From the NCBI RefSeq assembly GCF_002735925.1, contig NZ_PEDL01000006.1:93547-157546 (forward strand): a stretch of DNA of 64,000 nucleotides. Reading direction: 5' to 3'. Positions 53,351-63,852 of this stretch are shown here, piece after piece. The position numbers and the translations under genes are program-made. The first letter of the stretch is position 1; the number at the start of each line of letters is the position of its first letter. A model generated the notes under the pieces. That model did not search any database and had not been told where the DNA came from. It was given only the letters and a program-made list of their open reading frames with translations. This stretch comes from Sporanaerobium hydrogeniformans (GTDB lineage Bacteria; Bacillota; Clostridia; Lachnospirales; Cellulosilyticaceae).

Positions 53351-53912
53351 AACAACCTTCCTCCTTTTGACCCGATAAGATGTAGATAGGATTAAAGGGC
53401 TTAAAGTATTCCCCTTGTCCTAATTTCTCAAGCTTGCATACACTTAGCAGGGTGGCTTCAACGTTTTTAAAACCTATCTGCTTTAAAATTCCTAACGCCT
53501 CATAAAAATTTTCAATGAGTAAAAAATTAGTTACCAGGTGTCCTCCTGGGGTTAAAAGCTCATAGCTCCATTTCATAATTTCCTCTAGCTTACCACTACT
53601 TCCACCCACAAAAATAGCATCTACTGTTCCCCTGAAGGGCATGGGCGCTGTTCCTTCAATCAGGTTATAGTTAGATAATTTAAACTTATCCACATTTTTC
53701 TTAATCACTTCAATAGCTTTTGGGTTTTGTTCCACAGCCCATACTGTAAGCTGGTGATAAGTGTGTGCCGCTTCAATCCCTACTGTACCTGTTCCTGCTC
53801 CAATATCTAAAAAGCTCTTTTTATTTTTAAGCTCGAGCTTATTAAGGCTAATGGCTCTTACTTCTTCCTTAGTAATCGGCACTTGTCCCGTTATAAATGC
53901 ACTATTTTTCAT
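53343..53912 (-). CDS. cbiT: Cobalt-precorrin-6B C15-methyltransferase (decarboxylating)
   Basis: A 189-residue Rossmann methyltransferase. N-terminal [17 protein letters not shown] is the CbiT hallmark, with SAM motif [16 protein letters not shown] and [14 protein letters not shown]. It methylates C15 and decarboxylates the C12 acetate, working with CbiE. CbiE and CbiT are separate genes here, not fused as in CobL. It overlaps cbiE by 11 bases. Confidence 0.95.
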   Translation of the reverse strand: MKNSAFITGQVPITKEEVRAISLNKLELKNKKSFLDIGAGTGTVGIEAAHTYHQLTVWAVEQNPKAIEVIKKNVDKFKLSNYNLIEGTAPMPFRGTVDAIFVGGSSGKLEEIMKWSYELLTPGGHLVTNFLLIENFYEALGILKQIGFKNVEATLLSVCKLEKLGQGEYFKPFNPIYILSGQKEEGCYE

Positions 53913-54513
53913 CTAGTATCACCACCACATTGCGCTTAAAAATACGCTCTTTTTCTATTTCCTCCGGTTTAAGGCAGCTAATCACTTCATCTCCATAAGA
54001 AAGGTTTTCACCAATCCACAAAGTCTTTTTTAAGCTGCGCTTTAAAATTTCCTGTGCAATTTCATAAGGACCTATGTGCTGATCCGTCACTAATGCAACT
54101 TTTTCAAAACTAAGAAGCTGGTCAAAGTGAGGCACCTTGCCATGGGTACTGGTGATATAAAGGTCATTCATATCCATTTGCAATCTCGAAAAGAAATATT
54201 GGATACTACTAATCCCTGAAACAATATGTAAATACTCTTTAGGAAGCTGCTCACTTAAATACTTACCAATCCCATAGATCAAAGGGTCTCCACTGGCTAA
54301 AACCACCACTTCTTTTTCAAGGTTTCCTTTTAAGAAGAGCGTCAGCTCCTCTAGCTTTCGATCTAATGCTCTTTTCAGTCCTTTACACTGAGGAGGTACT
54401 GCTTCTAAATGCCTAGTCGCCCCAATGATAAGATCTGCTTTTTCTAATAACTGGTTCCCAAGTTCGGTGATATAACCCCCTTCTCCTGGCCCCATACCGA
54501 TTACATGTATCAT
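53902..54513 (-). CDS. cbiE: Cobalt-precorrin-7 C5-methyltransferase
   Basis: A 203-residue tetrapyrrole methylase: VIGMGPGEGGYITELGNQL, VVLASGDPLIYGIGKYL, IVSGISSIQYFFSRL and KTLWIGENLSYGDEVIS. It methylates C5 next to CbiT action. It overlaps the end of cbiD by four bases. Confidence 0.93.
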   Translation of the reverse strand: MIHVIGMGPGEGGYITELGNQLLEKADLIIGATRHLEAVPPQCKGLKRALDRKLEELTLFLKGNLEKEVVVLASGDPLIYGIGKYLSEQLPKEYLHIVSGISSIQYFFSRLQMDMNDLYITSTHGKVPHFDQLLSFEKVALVTDQHIGPYEIAQEILKRSLKKTLWIGENLSYGDEVISCLKPEEIEKERIFKRNVVVILDEK

Positions 54514-55622
54514 TTGAATTCCTCCATTAACTGGTTAAAGCCACTAGATACTCCAAGTCTTTCACCTTGTAAGGAAAAGAGTAGTACTTCTAAGGTTACT
54601 TCTTCCTCTTGTAAATGCATCAAACATCTTTCCTTACATCTATTGGCTAAATGATAAAAGAGCTCACTATAGCCTGCTTCCTTTATAAACTCTATGGCTT
54701 CTTCTGTCGTTGCACAATGATAAACTTTTTTAAAAAGCTCGTAAGGCGCTCCCATAAGAGCTAAGTGGGTTGTAAGGATCTCTGCTCTTGCATCGGCTAC
54801 CTTGCTATGGGTATGAAAGATTCCACCTGCTACTTTGATAAACTTTCCTAAATGACCAAGCATCAGTATTTTTTCATATCCTAACCTTTTAGCTTCTAAA
54901 AGCATATAGCCTACAAAGTTACTGGTTCTTACTACATACTGTGGATTTAAACCTAATACCTCTAAGGCAAAGCGTTCCCCATGATTGCCTCCTACCAGCA
55001 CAATTTTTTTAAGGCCTACCGCCTTTTTCATTTCTAGCTCTAAAGAGAGAGACCTTTTCCAGCCCTCCTCTGACATAGGCTCCACAATGCCACTTGTGCC
55101 AATAATCGAAATACCTCCTATAATGCCTAGTCGAGGGTTAAAGGTTTTTTTGGCAATGCTTTCTCCTTCTGGCACTTCAATAGTAACTTCCATGCCTCTT
55201 TTGCCGATTACCGAGCGGACTTCTCTTTGAATCATTTCACGTGGTACCTTATTGATGGCTGCCTCACCTACACCCACACCTAAGCCTGGCTTTGTAATAA
55301 TGCCCACACCTTTTCCACCTTTAATGCAAATGGCTTCTCCCTCTCTCATTTGTACACTGGCATAAATAAGTGTACCATGGGTAGCATCTTTATCATCTCC
55401 ACCATCTTTACGAATGGCACAACTGGCCCTATCCCCCTCTAGCTGGGCATCTTCTACCTTTAAGGTAAGAGGAATGCCTTTAGGTGTATCAATAGAGATA
55501 GTAGAAATAAGCTCCTTTGTAAGAAGGATGGTGGCAGCTGCTTTAGCAGCTGCTGTGGCACAAGAACCGGTGGTATAACCCCTTCTATAAGGCTTGCCGT
55601 CTATATAAACATACTCGTCCAT
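54510..55622 (-). CDS. cbiD: Cobalt-precorrin-5B C1-methyltransferase
   Basis: A 370-residue CbiD. The N-terminus DEYVYIDGKPYRRGYTTG and SCATAAAKAA are family-typical, followed by IRKDGGDDKDATHGTLIYA, the GVGIITKPGLGVGVGEAAIN loop and ILMLGHLGKFIKVAGGIFHT. It installs the C1 methyl group. I start at ATG 55622, one base after the cbiC stop, without a clear ribosome site, so translation is probably coupled. The frame is open to a TTG ten codons upstream. Confidence 0.93.
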   Translation of the reverse strand: MDEYVYIDGKPYRRGYTTGSCATAAAKAAATILLTKELISTISIDTPKGIPLTLKVEDAQLEGDRASCAIRKDGGDDKDATHGTLIYASVQMREGEAICIKGGKGVGIITKPGLGVGVGEAAINKVPREMIQREVRSVIGKRGMEVTIEVPEGESIAKKTFNPRLGIIGGISIIGTSGIVEPMSEEGWKRSLSLELEMKKAVGLKKIVLVGGNHGERFALEVLGLNPQYVVRTSNFVGYMLLEAKRLGYEKILMLGHLGKFIKVAGGIFHTHSKVADARAEILTTHLALMGAPYELFKKVYHCATTEEAIEFIKEAGYSELFYHLANRCKERCLMHLQEEEVTLEVLLFSLQGERLGVSSGFNQLMEEFK

Positions 55623-55623
55623 T

Positions 55624-56256
55624 TTAAAGTGCATACAGGATGGCATTGACAATAGCTGCAGCTAAATTACTGCCTCCTTTTCTCCCTTGAGCTGTGATAG
55701 ATGGGATAGTGGTAAGTGCCAGCTCTCCCTTAGATTCTGCGGCTCCTACAAAGCCTACTGGAACACCTACGACGGCTGCAGGTGCAAGTTTGCCTTCTGC
55801 TGTAAGCTCCATGATTTTATAAAGAGCTGTGGGCGCATTACCAATCACAAAGATTTTTTCTCCCTCTTCAGCTGCTGCTACTTCTACAGCTGCCATCGAA
55901 CGGGTCATGCCTTTTTCTTTTGCTAGCTTTACCACTCTTTCGTCACTGATATAGCATTTTGCTTCACAGCCTAACGCTTTAAGCTTTGTTTTATTGATTC
56001 CACTTAATGCCATTGTTGTATCTGTATAGAGTGTCGCTCCTTTTTTAAGAGCTTCTGTAATGGCTTCAATCACACCTTCTTTTATTTCAAGAATGTCCAG
56101 ATACTCAAAATCAGCGGTGGTGTGAATGGCTCTTTTGATAATCTTTTCCTCTATCTCATTTTTAAACTGATAGTTGGGACGAATCTGGCGAATAATCTCT
56201 TCAATCATGATAAAACTATTTTCTTCAATTAAATTGGGATTTTGAATGTACTCCAT
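55624..56256 (-). CDS. cbiC: Cobalt-precorrin-8 methylmutase
   Basis: A 210-residue CbiC/CobH that moves a methyl from C11 to C12. The catalytic histidine is in RAIHTTADFEYLD (about residue 49), followed by TDTTMALSGINKTKL and VVGVPVGFVGAAESKGEL. A run of glycine and alanine residues ends the protein. It is placed between cbiA and cbiD with gaps of 16 and one base. Confidence 0.95.
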   Translation of the reverse strand: MEYIQNPNLIEENSFIMIEEIIRQIRPNYQFKNEIEEKIIKRAIHTTADFEYLDILEIKEGVIEAITEALKKGATLYTDTTMALSGINKTKLKALGCEAKCYISDERVVKLAKEKGMTRSMAAVEVAAAEEGEKIFVIGNAPTALYKIMELTAEGKLAPAAVVGVPVGFVGAAESKGELALTTIPSITAQGRKGGSNLAAAIVNAILYAL

Positions 56257-56272
56257 GTGTACTCCTTCCGTC

Positions 56273-57637
56273 TTAAAGAGTTCTTCTCTTTTCTATGACA
56301 TGTATAAAATTTTCTAAAGCTCTGAGCTGGGTATAAAAATGAAGATGGAGATAGGTTGCTAATGTATTTCCTTTACAAAAACCACCTTGCCACTCCTTAG
56401 TGACTTGCTTTTTTTGTCTTTTTCGCATAGTATAGGCACCTTTTACTGATGTCTCAAATTCCGAGTGATGAAACTCATGACCTCTTAACACCTCACCTTT
56501 ATCAGAAAGTAAGGTTGGCACCTTGGCTTGTGCTTCACAATATCCAAAGCGTTTTAACCCTTCTGTCATGTAGCTTTTTCCTTCAAGGATACCTACCATA
56601 GCATAGCTTTTTGCTTCTTGAGCTTGTAAGCTTTCACCCAAATACATCAGTCCACCACACTCTGCATAAATAGGAATACCTTTATCATGAGCGGCTTTTA
56701 GCTCTTGGCGAAGTGAAGTATTGGCTTCTAATTCTGCACCAAACATCTCTGGGAAACCTCCACCAATATAGTAAGCATCACACTTTGGAAGCTTTTTATC
56801 CCTAATAGGACTGAAATAAATAAGCTCAAAACCACAATCTTTTAGTAGCTCAAGGTTATCTTCGTAATAAAAGTTAAAGGCCTCATCATAGGCAATCCCT
56901 AGCTTACGCCCCTTTACCCTTGGCAAATCTGGCTGAAATGCCGAGCCAACCTCTTCTCCCTCACACAGCTCTACTAAACGATCTAGGTCGATAAAACGCT
57001 CTGCCGCCTCTGCCATTTTGTCAAATTTTTCTTCTAAATAAACCATTTCTTGACTTGGGATTAAACCTAAATGTCTCGAGCCTAAGGTAAGCTCTTCATT
57101 GGGAGGAAAATACCCTAAGGTTTCAACCCCTGTATAGTGGTAAATGGCTTCCTTAATTAACTGGTAATGGGACTGGGTTTTTACATGATTTACAATCACC
57201 CCTTGAATACTCACTTCAGGATCTAGCATCTTATATCCCATGACCATGGCTGCTGCTGAAGCTGCCATACCTTTGCCATCAATCACTAGTATAACTGGAA
57301 GCTTCAGCAGCTTTGCCACATAAGATGAGGAACAACTATTAATGTCTATTCCATAGCCATCATAAAGTCCCATTACACCTTCTACTATTCCTATTTCCTT
57401 TTCCTTCATCGCTCGGTTAAAAAGGTAAATAAGCTTTTCATCTTCTAGCATATAGGCATCCAGGTTACGTGAACTCTGTCCTGTAATCTTGGTATGATAG
57501 GCGGTATCGATGTAATCCGGTCCTACCTTAAAAGGCTGTACTTTAAGCCCTCTCTTTTTTAAAGCTCCCATAATGCCTAGTGTTAAAGTCGTTTTGCCTA
57601 CTCCACTTGAAGTACCGGCAATGAGAAACTTTTTCAT
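56273..57637 (-). CDS. cbiA: Cobyrinate a,c-diamide synthase
   Basis: A 454-residue amidotransferase. The ATP-binding domain has AGTSSGVGKTTLTLGIMGAL and VEGVMGLYDGYG; the class I glutaminase domain from about 245 has the nucleophile in YAECGGLMYLG and the C-terminal GHEFHHSEF. It amidates the a and c side chains of cobyrinate. It overlaps the cobD start as ATGA. Confidence 0.95.
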   Translation of the reverse strand: MKKFLIAGTSSGVGKTTLTLGIMGALKKRGLKVQPFKVGPDYIDTAYHTKITGQSSRNLDAYMLEDEKLIYLFNRAMKEKEIGIVEGVMGLYDGYGIDINSCSSSYVAKLLKLPVILVIDGKGMAASAAAMVMGYKMLDPEVSIQGVIVNHVKTQSHYQLIKEAIYHYTGVETLGYFPPNEELTLGSRHLGLIPSQEMVYLEEKFDKMAEAAERFIDLDRLVELCEGEEVGSAFQPDLPRVKGRKLGIAYDEAFNFYYEDNLELLKDCGFELIYFSPIRDKKLPKCDAYYIGGGFPEMFGAELEANTSLRQELKAAHDKGIPIYAECGGLMYLGESLQAQEAKSYAMVGILEGKSYMTEGLKRFGYCEAQAKVPTLLSDKGEVLRGHEFHHSEFETSVKGAYTMRKRQKKQVTKEWQGGFCKGNTLATYLHLHFYTQLRALENFIHVIEKRRTL

Positions 57638-58716
57638 AGATGTGTACTCCCTTCTAGTTCTTCTTTGAGGAAACGTACAAGTATATCATTTTCTTCTGGT
57701 GTCTTGATTGCTACCCTGATAAAGTGTGGATCAAGTCCCTTGAAGTTAGAGGCATCTCGAATAAGTAGGTTATGTTTAACAAGAAGCTTCTCTTTAAAGC
57801 AAGCTGCTGTTTCCTCTTGTATTCTTAATAGTATAAAGTTGGTTGCTGTGGGATAAACCTTTAAGCCTTGAATCTGACTGAGCTGCCCCAGTATACGTCT
57901 CCGTTCCACTTGGTAATAGGCCTTACTTCTTGCTTGATAGGCCTTTTGCTGAAAAATAACTTTGGCAATAGCCTCTGCAAAACTATTAATGCTCCAGGGT
58001 TCTTTATAGCTGTACATTCGCTCCATTAAGGCTTTATTGCTGGTTAAGGCATAGCCTAAGCGTAGCCCCGGCATACCAAAAAATTTCGTTGCTGCTTTAA
58101 TAATGATAAGCTGCTTGGAGGTAGCTATTTTCTTTACTAAACTTACCCGTTCTTCCTCTTCTACAAACTCCATAAAGGTTTCATCTACAATAAGTAGCTT
58201 ACCCCTTTCTTCTAAGAGTGAAAGAAGTGCCTGAAGGTCTTCTACTCGCCCTGTTGGATTATTGGGATTACATAAGAAAAGAAAATCAAAGTCTTCTAAA
58301 TGGGCTTTTATTTCCTCTAAATTAAAAGCAAAGTCCGCTTCCTTGTCCCAGTAAAGATCATAAACTTCTAAACCACTTAATCTCGCACTTCGCTCATACT
58401 CGGAAAAGGTTGGATTTAAAATCCCTAACCTCCCTTTTAAGCTTTTCATAAGGAGATAAATCACCTCTGTGGCACCATTTCCAGGGATGACCTGAGTAGG
58501 CTCTACCTGACAATACTGTGCAAGCTGCTCCCTCAGTTCACTATAGCAGCTATCTGGGTAGTGCCTACTTTGCTTAAGGCCTTCCAGCACAGCCTCCTCT
58601 AGTTTTTCTGGTAGATAAGGGTTAATGTTGGCGCTAAAATCCAGTAAAGCTGTAGGGTCTTTGCCATAGCGTCTTGCCATTTGCATGCCATCTGCTCCAT
58701 GTCCTAAATGTTTCAT
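57634..58716 (-). CDS. cobD: L-threonine-O-3-phosphate decarboxylase
   Basis: A 360-residue aminotransferase-fold PLP enzyme making (R)-1-amino-2-propanol phosphate, the nucleotide loop linker. HGADGMQMARRYGKDPTALL and DFSANINPYLPEKL are CobD hallmarks, and the PLP lysine is in KAATKFFGMPGLRLGY. It resembles histidinol-phosphate aminotransferase but context and N-terminus fix the assignment. AGGAGG precedes the ATG. Confidence 0.92.
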   Translation of the reverse strand: MKHLGHGADGMQMARRYGKDPTALLDFSANINPYLPEKLEEAVLEGLKQSRHYPDSCYSELREQLAQYCQVEPTQVIPGNGATEVIYLLMKSLKGRLGILNPTFSEYERSARLSGLEVYDLYWDKEADFAFNLEEIKAHLEDFDFLFLCNPNNPTGRVEDLQALLSLLEERGKLLIVDETFMEFVEEEERVSLVKKIATSKQLIIIKAATKFFGMPGLRLGYALTSNKALMERMYSYKEPWSINSFAEAIAKVIFQQKAYQARSKAYYQVERRRILGQLSQIQGLKVYPTATNFILLRIQEETAACFKEKLLVKHNLLIRDASNFKGLDPHFIRVAIKTPEENDILVRFLKEELEGSTHL

Positions 58717-58747
58717 CTATCCACCTCCTATGACCTATTTTTACATC

Positions 58748-59698
58748 TTATTTCACTACTAATAAATACATACACATAAAAAGAATAAAACTTAATCCAG
58801 AAGTCGTATAAAGAATGGCATTGGTTTTTAAAATATCCTCTTTATTTATTTTCCTTAAAGCATCCCCAATAGTTGGTTTATACACTTCTTCCCCAAAATA
58901 AGTATGCGTTCCTCCTAACTGAATCCCTAAGGCACCCGCTACAGCACCTTCTGGGTAAGCACAGTTAGGACTTTTGTGGTTCTTACGGTCTCTAATAGCA
59001 ATGGAAAGAGCTTGCCTTCCCTTTAATCTTAAAAGTCCACAAGCCATACTCATTAATAATGCAGTTAAACGAGCTGGAATAAAGTTCGCTGCATCATCGA
59101 TCCTAGCTGATACCATCCCTAAATCCTTATATTTTTCATTTTTATACCCTACCATAGAATCCAGTGTATTCACTGCCTTATAAGCCAGTGCTAAAGGTGC
59201 ACCTCCTATAAAGGCATAAAAAAGAGGAGCAATCACACCATCTACCGTGTTTTCTGCTACTGTTTCCACAGTGGCTTTAATAACTTCTTCTTCACTCAGA
59301 GACTGCGTATCTCTTCCTACTATATAAGAAAGCTGCACCCGTGCCTCTTCTAAACTCTTTGTGTTTAATACCTGATAAATTTTATAGGCTTCCTGCCCTA
59401 AACATTTGGTAGCAAGGGTTGTATAAATTAGATAGGTAGACACTATGCCATATAGGATAGGATGGACGCGGCTTATCTGAATGAGTCCATAAGAGGTGAT
59501 AAAGGTTGTGCCTACAACGACTAGCCACAAAACACCTCCCCCTATTTGCAGGCCCTTACTTGAGGTGACTCTCCTCCTAATAAGGGTTTCTACCTTACGA
59601 ACCAGCTTACCAATAAGGCGCACGGGATGGGGAAAATTATAAGGGTCTCCTAGTATAAGGTCTAATACATACCCTAACACGAAAGACAGTATACTCAT
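58748..59698 (-). CDS. cbiB: Adenosylcobinamide-phosphate synthase
   Basis: A 316-residue membrane protein with about five hydrophobic segments. ILGDPYNFPHPVRLIGKLV is the family start, followed by VGRDTQSLSEEEVIKATVET, AENTVDGVIAPLFYA, RIDDAANFIPARLTALL and HKSPNCAYPEGAVAGALG. It attaches the aminopropanol linker to cobyric acid. It overlaps the cbiP stop by four bases. Confidence 0.95.
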   Translation of the reverse strand: MSILSFVLGYVLDLILGDPYNFPHPVRLIGKLVRKVETLIRRRVTSSKGLQIGGGVLWLVVVGTTFITSYGLIQISRVHPILYGIVSTYLIYTTLATKCLGQEAYKIYQVLNTKSLEEARVQLSYIVGRDTQSLSEEEVIKATVETVAENTVDGVIAPLFYAFIGGAPLALAYKAVNTLDSMVGYKNEKYKDLGMVSARIDDAANFIPARLTALLMSMACGLLRLKGRQALSIAIRDRKNHKSPNCAYPEGAVAGALGIQLGGTHTYFGEEVYKPTIGDALRKINKEDILKTNAILYTTSGLSFILFMCMYLLVVK

Positions 59699-61227
59699 AT
59701 TTCCTCTCCCCTCAAGATTTTATAGATCGCTTCCATGTCTACATTTTTTCTCACTACCTCTGCAAGCTTCTTATATTCTTGCTCTTTATAATCTTTAAAG
59801 GAGATGCCTTCCTCCTTGTTTTCTGTGAGCCCTTTTTGACGTCTAAGACCATTTAAAAGACCCCTTGTAAAACCAACTTCATCGAAAACACCATGGAGGT
59901 AAGTTCCCATTACTGTCCCTTCTTTATTAACAGCACCTTCCTCGTAGCAAACCTCCTTGCCTAGCTTTTTCTGAATCTCAAAAAGAGGACTTACTTCTTT
60001 TCCGAAATGCGTTACACCCATATGGATTTCATAACCCACTACCTTTTTATCTTTTAAGCCTTCACCTAAGTCGCCTACTACTGTCTTCACCTGTCCTTCT
60101 ACCTGGGTCGTTACCTTTTCCTCTTCAAAATAAGTGCTAATATCTAAAAGACCAAGTCCATCTATCTCACTTATCCCCATTTCCACACCTTTTGGATCAT
60201 AAAGCTTCTTGCCAAGGAGCTGATATCCCCCGCAAATCCCAAAAATCAGTTTCCCCTTTTGACTATATGCCTTAATCGCTTCTCCTAAACCACTTTCTTT
60301 AAGGTAGAGTAAATCCCCAATGGTGTTTTTCGTACCTGGTAAGATAAGAAGATCAGGATCACCTATCATTTGCCCTCTGGTCACATAACGCAGACTCACA
60401 TCCTCTTGTATTTCAAGTACATTAAAGTCTGTAAAGTTGGACATGTGAGGCAGACAAATCACTTCCACACTCAGTGCTTTTTTACTCTTATCCTTTTGGC
60501 TATTTAAACGCCCAGCTAAACTATCCTCATCTTCAATATCTACACGACTATAGGGAATGACGCCTAATACAGGGATTTGAATAAGCTCTTCTAACATCTT
60601 AAGCCCTGGTTCTAATATTTTCACATCTCCACGGAATTTGTTAATGAGAACTCCTTTTACTCTTTTACGTTCCTCTTCTGTAAGGAGCATCATTGTTCCT
60701 ACGATAGAAGCAAAAACACCTCCCCGGTCGATATCACCAATTAAAACAACCGGTGCATCTACTAGCTCTGCTAACCCCATGTTGACAATATCTTTATCTC
60801 TTAAATTAATTTCTGCTGGACTTCCTGCACCTTCAATGACAACTGCATCATTTTCAGCTTGTATCTCCTCAAAAACTTTTTGAATCATTTCTGCTAATTG
60901 GGGCTTAAACTCATGGTACTCTACTGCTGTCATATCCTTATAAACTTTCCCATTAATAATCACCTGAGACTGTTTATCTGCATGGGGCTTAAGAAGAATG
61001 GGATTCATCTTCACACTGGGCACCTTACCTGCTGCTTCTGCTTGTACCACTTGAGCTCTCCCCATTTCTAATCCTTCTTCTGTAATATAAGAATTAAGTG
61101 CCATATTTTGTGATTTAAAAGGGATCACTTCTAAACCATCCTCTTTAAAAATCCGGCAAAAAGCTGCTACTAAAAAGCTCTTTCCTACATTCGATGCTGT
61201 TCCTTGAAACATAATTGATTGTCCCAT
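59695..61227 (-). CDS. cbiP: Cobyric acid synthase
   Basis: A 510-residue amidotransferase that amidates the b, d, e and g side chains. The ATP domain begins MFQGTASNVGKSFLVAAFC with VIEGAGSPAEINLRDKDIVN. The glutaminase domain has LPGTKNTIGDL, the nucleophile in IFGICGGYQLLG, GYEIHMG and MGTYLHGVFDE. It is the first gene of the cobalamin operon, behind the riboswitch, with GAGGAGG before the ATG. Confidence 0.96.
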   Translation of the reverse strand: MGQSIMFQGTASNVGKSFLVAAFCRIFKEDGLEVIPFKSQNMALNSYITEEGLEMGRAQVVQAEAAGKVPSVKMNPILLKPHADKQSQVIINGKVYKDMTAVEYHEFKPQLAEMIQKVFEEIQAENDAVVIEGAGSPAEINLRDKDIVNMGLAELVDAPVVLIGDIDRGGVFASIVGTMMLLTEEERKRVKGVLINKFRGDVKILEPGLKMLEELIQIPVLGVIPYSRVDIEDEDSLAGRLNSQKDKSKKALSVEVICLPHMSNFTDFNVLEIQEDVSLRYVTRGQMIGDPDLLILPGTKNTIGDLLYLKESGLGEAIKAYSQKGKLIFGICGGYQLLGKKLYDPKGVEMGISEIDGLGLLDISTYFEEEKVTTQVEGQVKTVVGDLGEGLKDKKVVGYEIHMGVTHFGKEVSPLFEIQKKLGKEVCYEEGAVNKEGTVMGTYLHGVFDEVGFTRGLLNGLRRQKGLTENKEEGISFKDYKEQEYKKLAEVVRKNVDMEAIYKILRGEEI

Positions 61228-61287
61228 TGTTCCTCCTCATGTTTTGACTTTACTTCAATAAAAGGGTCATTTTAAAATTTTCAAAAT

Positions 61288-61308
61288 AAAAAAACCCCTA
61301 GAAAGGGG
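61288..61308 (-). terminator. Expression-platform terminator of the cobalamin riboswitch
   Basis: On the minus strand CCCC-TTTCTA-GGGG is followed by seven T, about 60 bases before the cbiP ATG. It follows the B12-box and would form when cobalamin is bound. Confidence 0.8.
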
Positions 61309-61339
61309 CTTATAGATGGACGCTTTAAATGGTTTCTCT

Positions 61340-61525
61340 ATTACCTCCTTTCCCACCGAAAGGGTAATTCCTCAAATAAGGCAGGTCTCCTGGCTCATGA
61401 ATCTTTCCTTTTACTCCCCTTCCCATACTTATTCGTACAGTGGTTTTTTGAGTAAAAAGTCCTCATTTACAGTAGCGGGGGCTGCAGCAATTCGCATTTC
61501 CCTATTAAGCTTTCTAAGCACCTTA
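61340..61525 (-). ncRNA. Cobalamin riboswitch
   Basis: Minus-strand B12 box AGCCAGGAGACCTGCC lies at 61395-61380. Upstream are other conserved pieces: AATAGGGAAATGCG at the 5' side (plus-strand complement near 61495-61510) and CCCCCGCTACTGTAAATG in the core. Together with the downstream terminator this is a transcriptional off switch for the 18-gene cobalamin operon. The region between the cbiP and chemoreceptor starts (61228-61702) contains nothing else that I recognise. Confidence 0.93.
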
Positions 61526-61702
61526 TTTTTTTATTATTTTATTAGAGTCTTACTTCTCTATTATTATACACATTTTCTAAAAGATACACAACGTTTCTTG
61601 TTTTAAACTCTCTTTTACATATATTTAATTTAGATTTTACAAACTCATATTATTATAAAATTAATTTTGAATAATAAATATTTTACTTATAAAGGAGAAA
61701 CC

Positions 61703-63793
61703 ATGTTTCCATTCGTTTTCCGTCATCGTCATTCTCAAAAGCTTCTTCCTTTTAAAAAGCGTCCCCATGCCACCCGCCCTTCTGAAACTAAACGCTTTGG
61801 CCTAATGAGTCGAATCATTTTGTTAAGCTTTCTCATTTCCATTGGTCCTTTGTGTCTACTTGCTTCTACCCTCTTTTATCAGACGGCTACAACTTTAAAG
61901 GAAGAAATTCAACAAACTGCCTTACAATTTAATGATTCCCTTCTTAATGAATATGAGTCTATTTTAAAAGCTCAGTCTCAGCTCCTAGCGCTTTTAAGTC
62001 AAGATAGCTTCTTTAGTTATTATCAAACTAGCCTTATAGCCAAAGAGGGCATGGAGCAAAAATTAAAAATGTTAGCTGAGAATAGTCCATTTATCATTGG
62101 GCTACAAGTACGCCTTGAAAATTCCAACTTAATGCTAGGCTATTCTAAAGATAACGTTGTTAAATTTACGAAAGCAGATATTGAAGGTAATTATCTCTAT
62201 ACCTTAGAACAAAAGAAAAAAGAACCCATACTCTCTCAGCCTTATCAAGATGATTTAACGAAGCGCCTTATGATCACCTTAGGCTGTCCTATTTTAGATA
62301 AGCAGCAAAATTTTTTAGGAGCCATCCATATGGATATTGATATGGCAGCTTTCTCTAGTTACCTCTACAGTACAGCTACAGAAGCCATACATCATCCCTA
62401 TGTAGAAGTCATGATGTATCTTGATAAAGGGATCATTATTAATTCTACTAATAAAAACTATATCAACGGTAAGGTCGCTCTTTTATCAGGTGGCGATCAA
62501 ATTTTAAATCATAAGGCTTCTCATTTTACAGCTCTATTCGATTATGAAGAATACACTTTTTATCGAGGAAAACGTCACTCTAGCTTCAATACGATTTCTT
62601 ATGTAAAAACCTCTTATCTCAAAGACCGCCTTCAAGAAGCCATGCTACCACTCCTTGTTCGTATAGGTCTCATCCTTACGCTTGCTTTACTTATTGGCTT
62701 ATTCTATGCCTCACGCTTCTTGCGTCCTATACAACTTATTTTAAAAGCACTTAAAGAGGTGACAGCCAATAACCTAACTACCTCCATTGCTGTACATACC
62801 ATTAAAACAAAAGATTTATTTGAGATTGCCACTGCTGTTAACGAACTCGTAAATACCTTAAAGCTTTCTGTTAAAAGTCTTCAGCATACTTCTAAGGAAC
62901 TCGTAGAAGACGCTGGGTCTATGCAGCACCTTATTGCTACTTGTAATGCCTATGGTGATCAAAATCTCTCCCTAGCTTGTGGCATTGCTAAAAGTGCCCA
63001 GTCACAAATGGATTCTGTCAAACATAGCCTTCACTCTTCTTCTCTTTTAGAAGATAAACTCGTAAAAGTCACACACATTAAAGAAATTATTGCTGCTAAC
63101 AGCAACGAGGTTAGCCTTATTATTGCTAAAGGGATCCATCGTATTGACGGCCTTCACCACTGGATCACTCAAAGCACACATAATTTCCATACGCTTAAGG
63201 ACCGTGTAAAACACATTGAAGAAAAGTCTAGACGTATTCAAGACATCCTCTCTACGCTTCAGCAGCTTACACGCCAAACCAATCTTCTTGCCTTTAATGC
63301 CTCCATAGAAGCAGCTAGAGCTGGTGAGCACGGAAAAGGCTTTGCCGTAGTCGCTGAAGAAGTACGTCATTTAGCACATACATGCTCTAGCTTTGCCGTA
63401 GAAATTGAAGCTTTAGTAAAGGAAAACATGCTTTCCATCCAAACTTTAGCAGAGGATGTGAGTGTTTTTATAAAGGATCAAACGCAAACAGAAGCTAGCC
63501 TGTGTCGCACACAAGAATACTTTAACGAAATCCAATCAGCTAGCGCCTCTACAGAAGCCTCTGCCCAAACTATTGCTGCGTTGCTTCAAGAAGTAGTCAC
63601 TGCTAAAGATTATGTACTTCATGCTATACAAGATGTCTTTTCACTGGCTCAGGAAACAACTGCTTCTACGCAAGAGGTTCAGGCCCATGCAACTTCTCAG
63701 GTGGCTACCTTGCAAGAACTACTAGCCACTTCTGAAGCACTTAAAAGTCTTTCTACCACTCTCGATGAGATTACGCATCAATATGTCTTATAG
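61703..63793 (+). CDS. Methyl-accepting chemotaxis protein
   Basis: A 696-residue chemoreceptor. Membrane helix 1 lies at about 36-58 ([18 protein letters not shown]), an extracytoplasmic Cache-like ligand domain covers about 59-305, helix 2 about 310-335, then a HAMP segment. The cytoplasmic coiled coil carries the hairpin tip [20 protein letters not shown] then [15 protein letters not shown], which binds CheA and CheW. The ligand is unknown. I start at ATG 61703 after AAGGAG; the ATG 12 codons earlier has no ribosome site. It stands alone. Confidence 0.93.
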   Translation: MFPFVFRHRHSQKLLPFKKRPHATRPSETKRFGLMSRIILLSFLISIGPLCLLASTLFYQTATTLKEEIQQTALQFNDSLLNEYESILKAQSQLLALLSQDSFFSYYQTSLIAKEGMEQKLKMLAENSPFIIGLQVRLENSNLMLGYSKDNVVKFTKADIEGNYLYTLEQKKKEPILSQPYQDDLTKRLMITLGCPILDKQQNFLGAIHMDIDMAAFSSYLYSTATEAIHHPYVEVMMYLDKGIIINSTNKNYINGKVALLSGGDQILNHKASHFTALFDYEEYTFYRGKRHSSFNTISYVKTSYLKDRLQEAMLPLLVRIGLILTLALLIGLFYASRFLRPIQLILKALKEVTANNLTTSIAVHTIKTKDLFEIATAVNELVNTLKLSVKSLQHTSKELVEDAGSMQHLIATCNAYGDQNLSLACGIAKSAQSQMDSVKHSLHSSSLLEDKLVKVTHIKEIIAANSNEVSLIIAKGIHRIDGLHHWITQSTHNFHTLKDRVKHIEEKSRRIQDILSTLQQLTRQTNLLAFNASIEAARAGEHGKGFAVVAEEVRHLAHTCSSFAVEIEALVKENMLSIQTLAEDVSVFIKDQTQTEASLCRTQEYFNEIQSASASTEASAQTIAALLQEVVTAKDYVLHAIQDVFSLAQETTASTQEVQAHATSQVATLQELLATSEALKSLSTTLDEITHQYVL

Positions 63794-63852
63794 CTTTATT
63801 TACTACATATAGCTTTTCCCTACGTAAAAAAGAAGCCCCTTTTTTCTAATAA

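Noticed and set aside
61316..61606. Plus-strand open frame of 96 codons upstream of the chemoreceptor
   Set aside because: It is antisense to the cobalamin riboswitch; its codons are explained by conserved riboswitch sequence.
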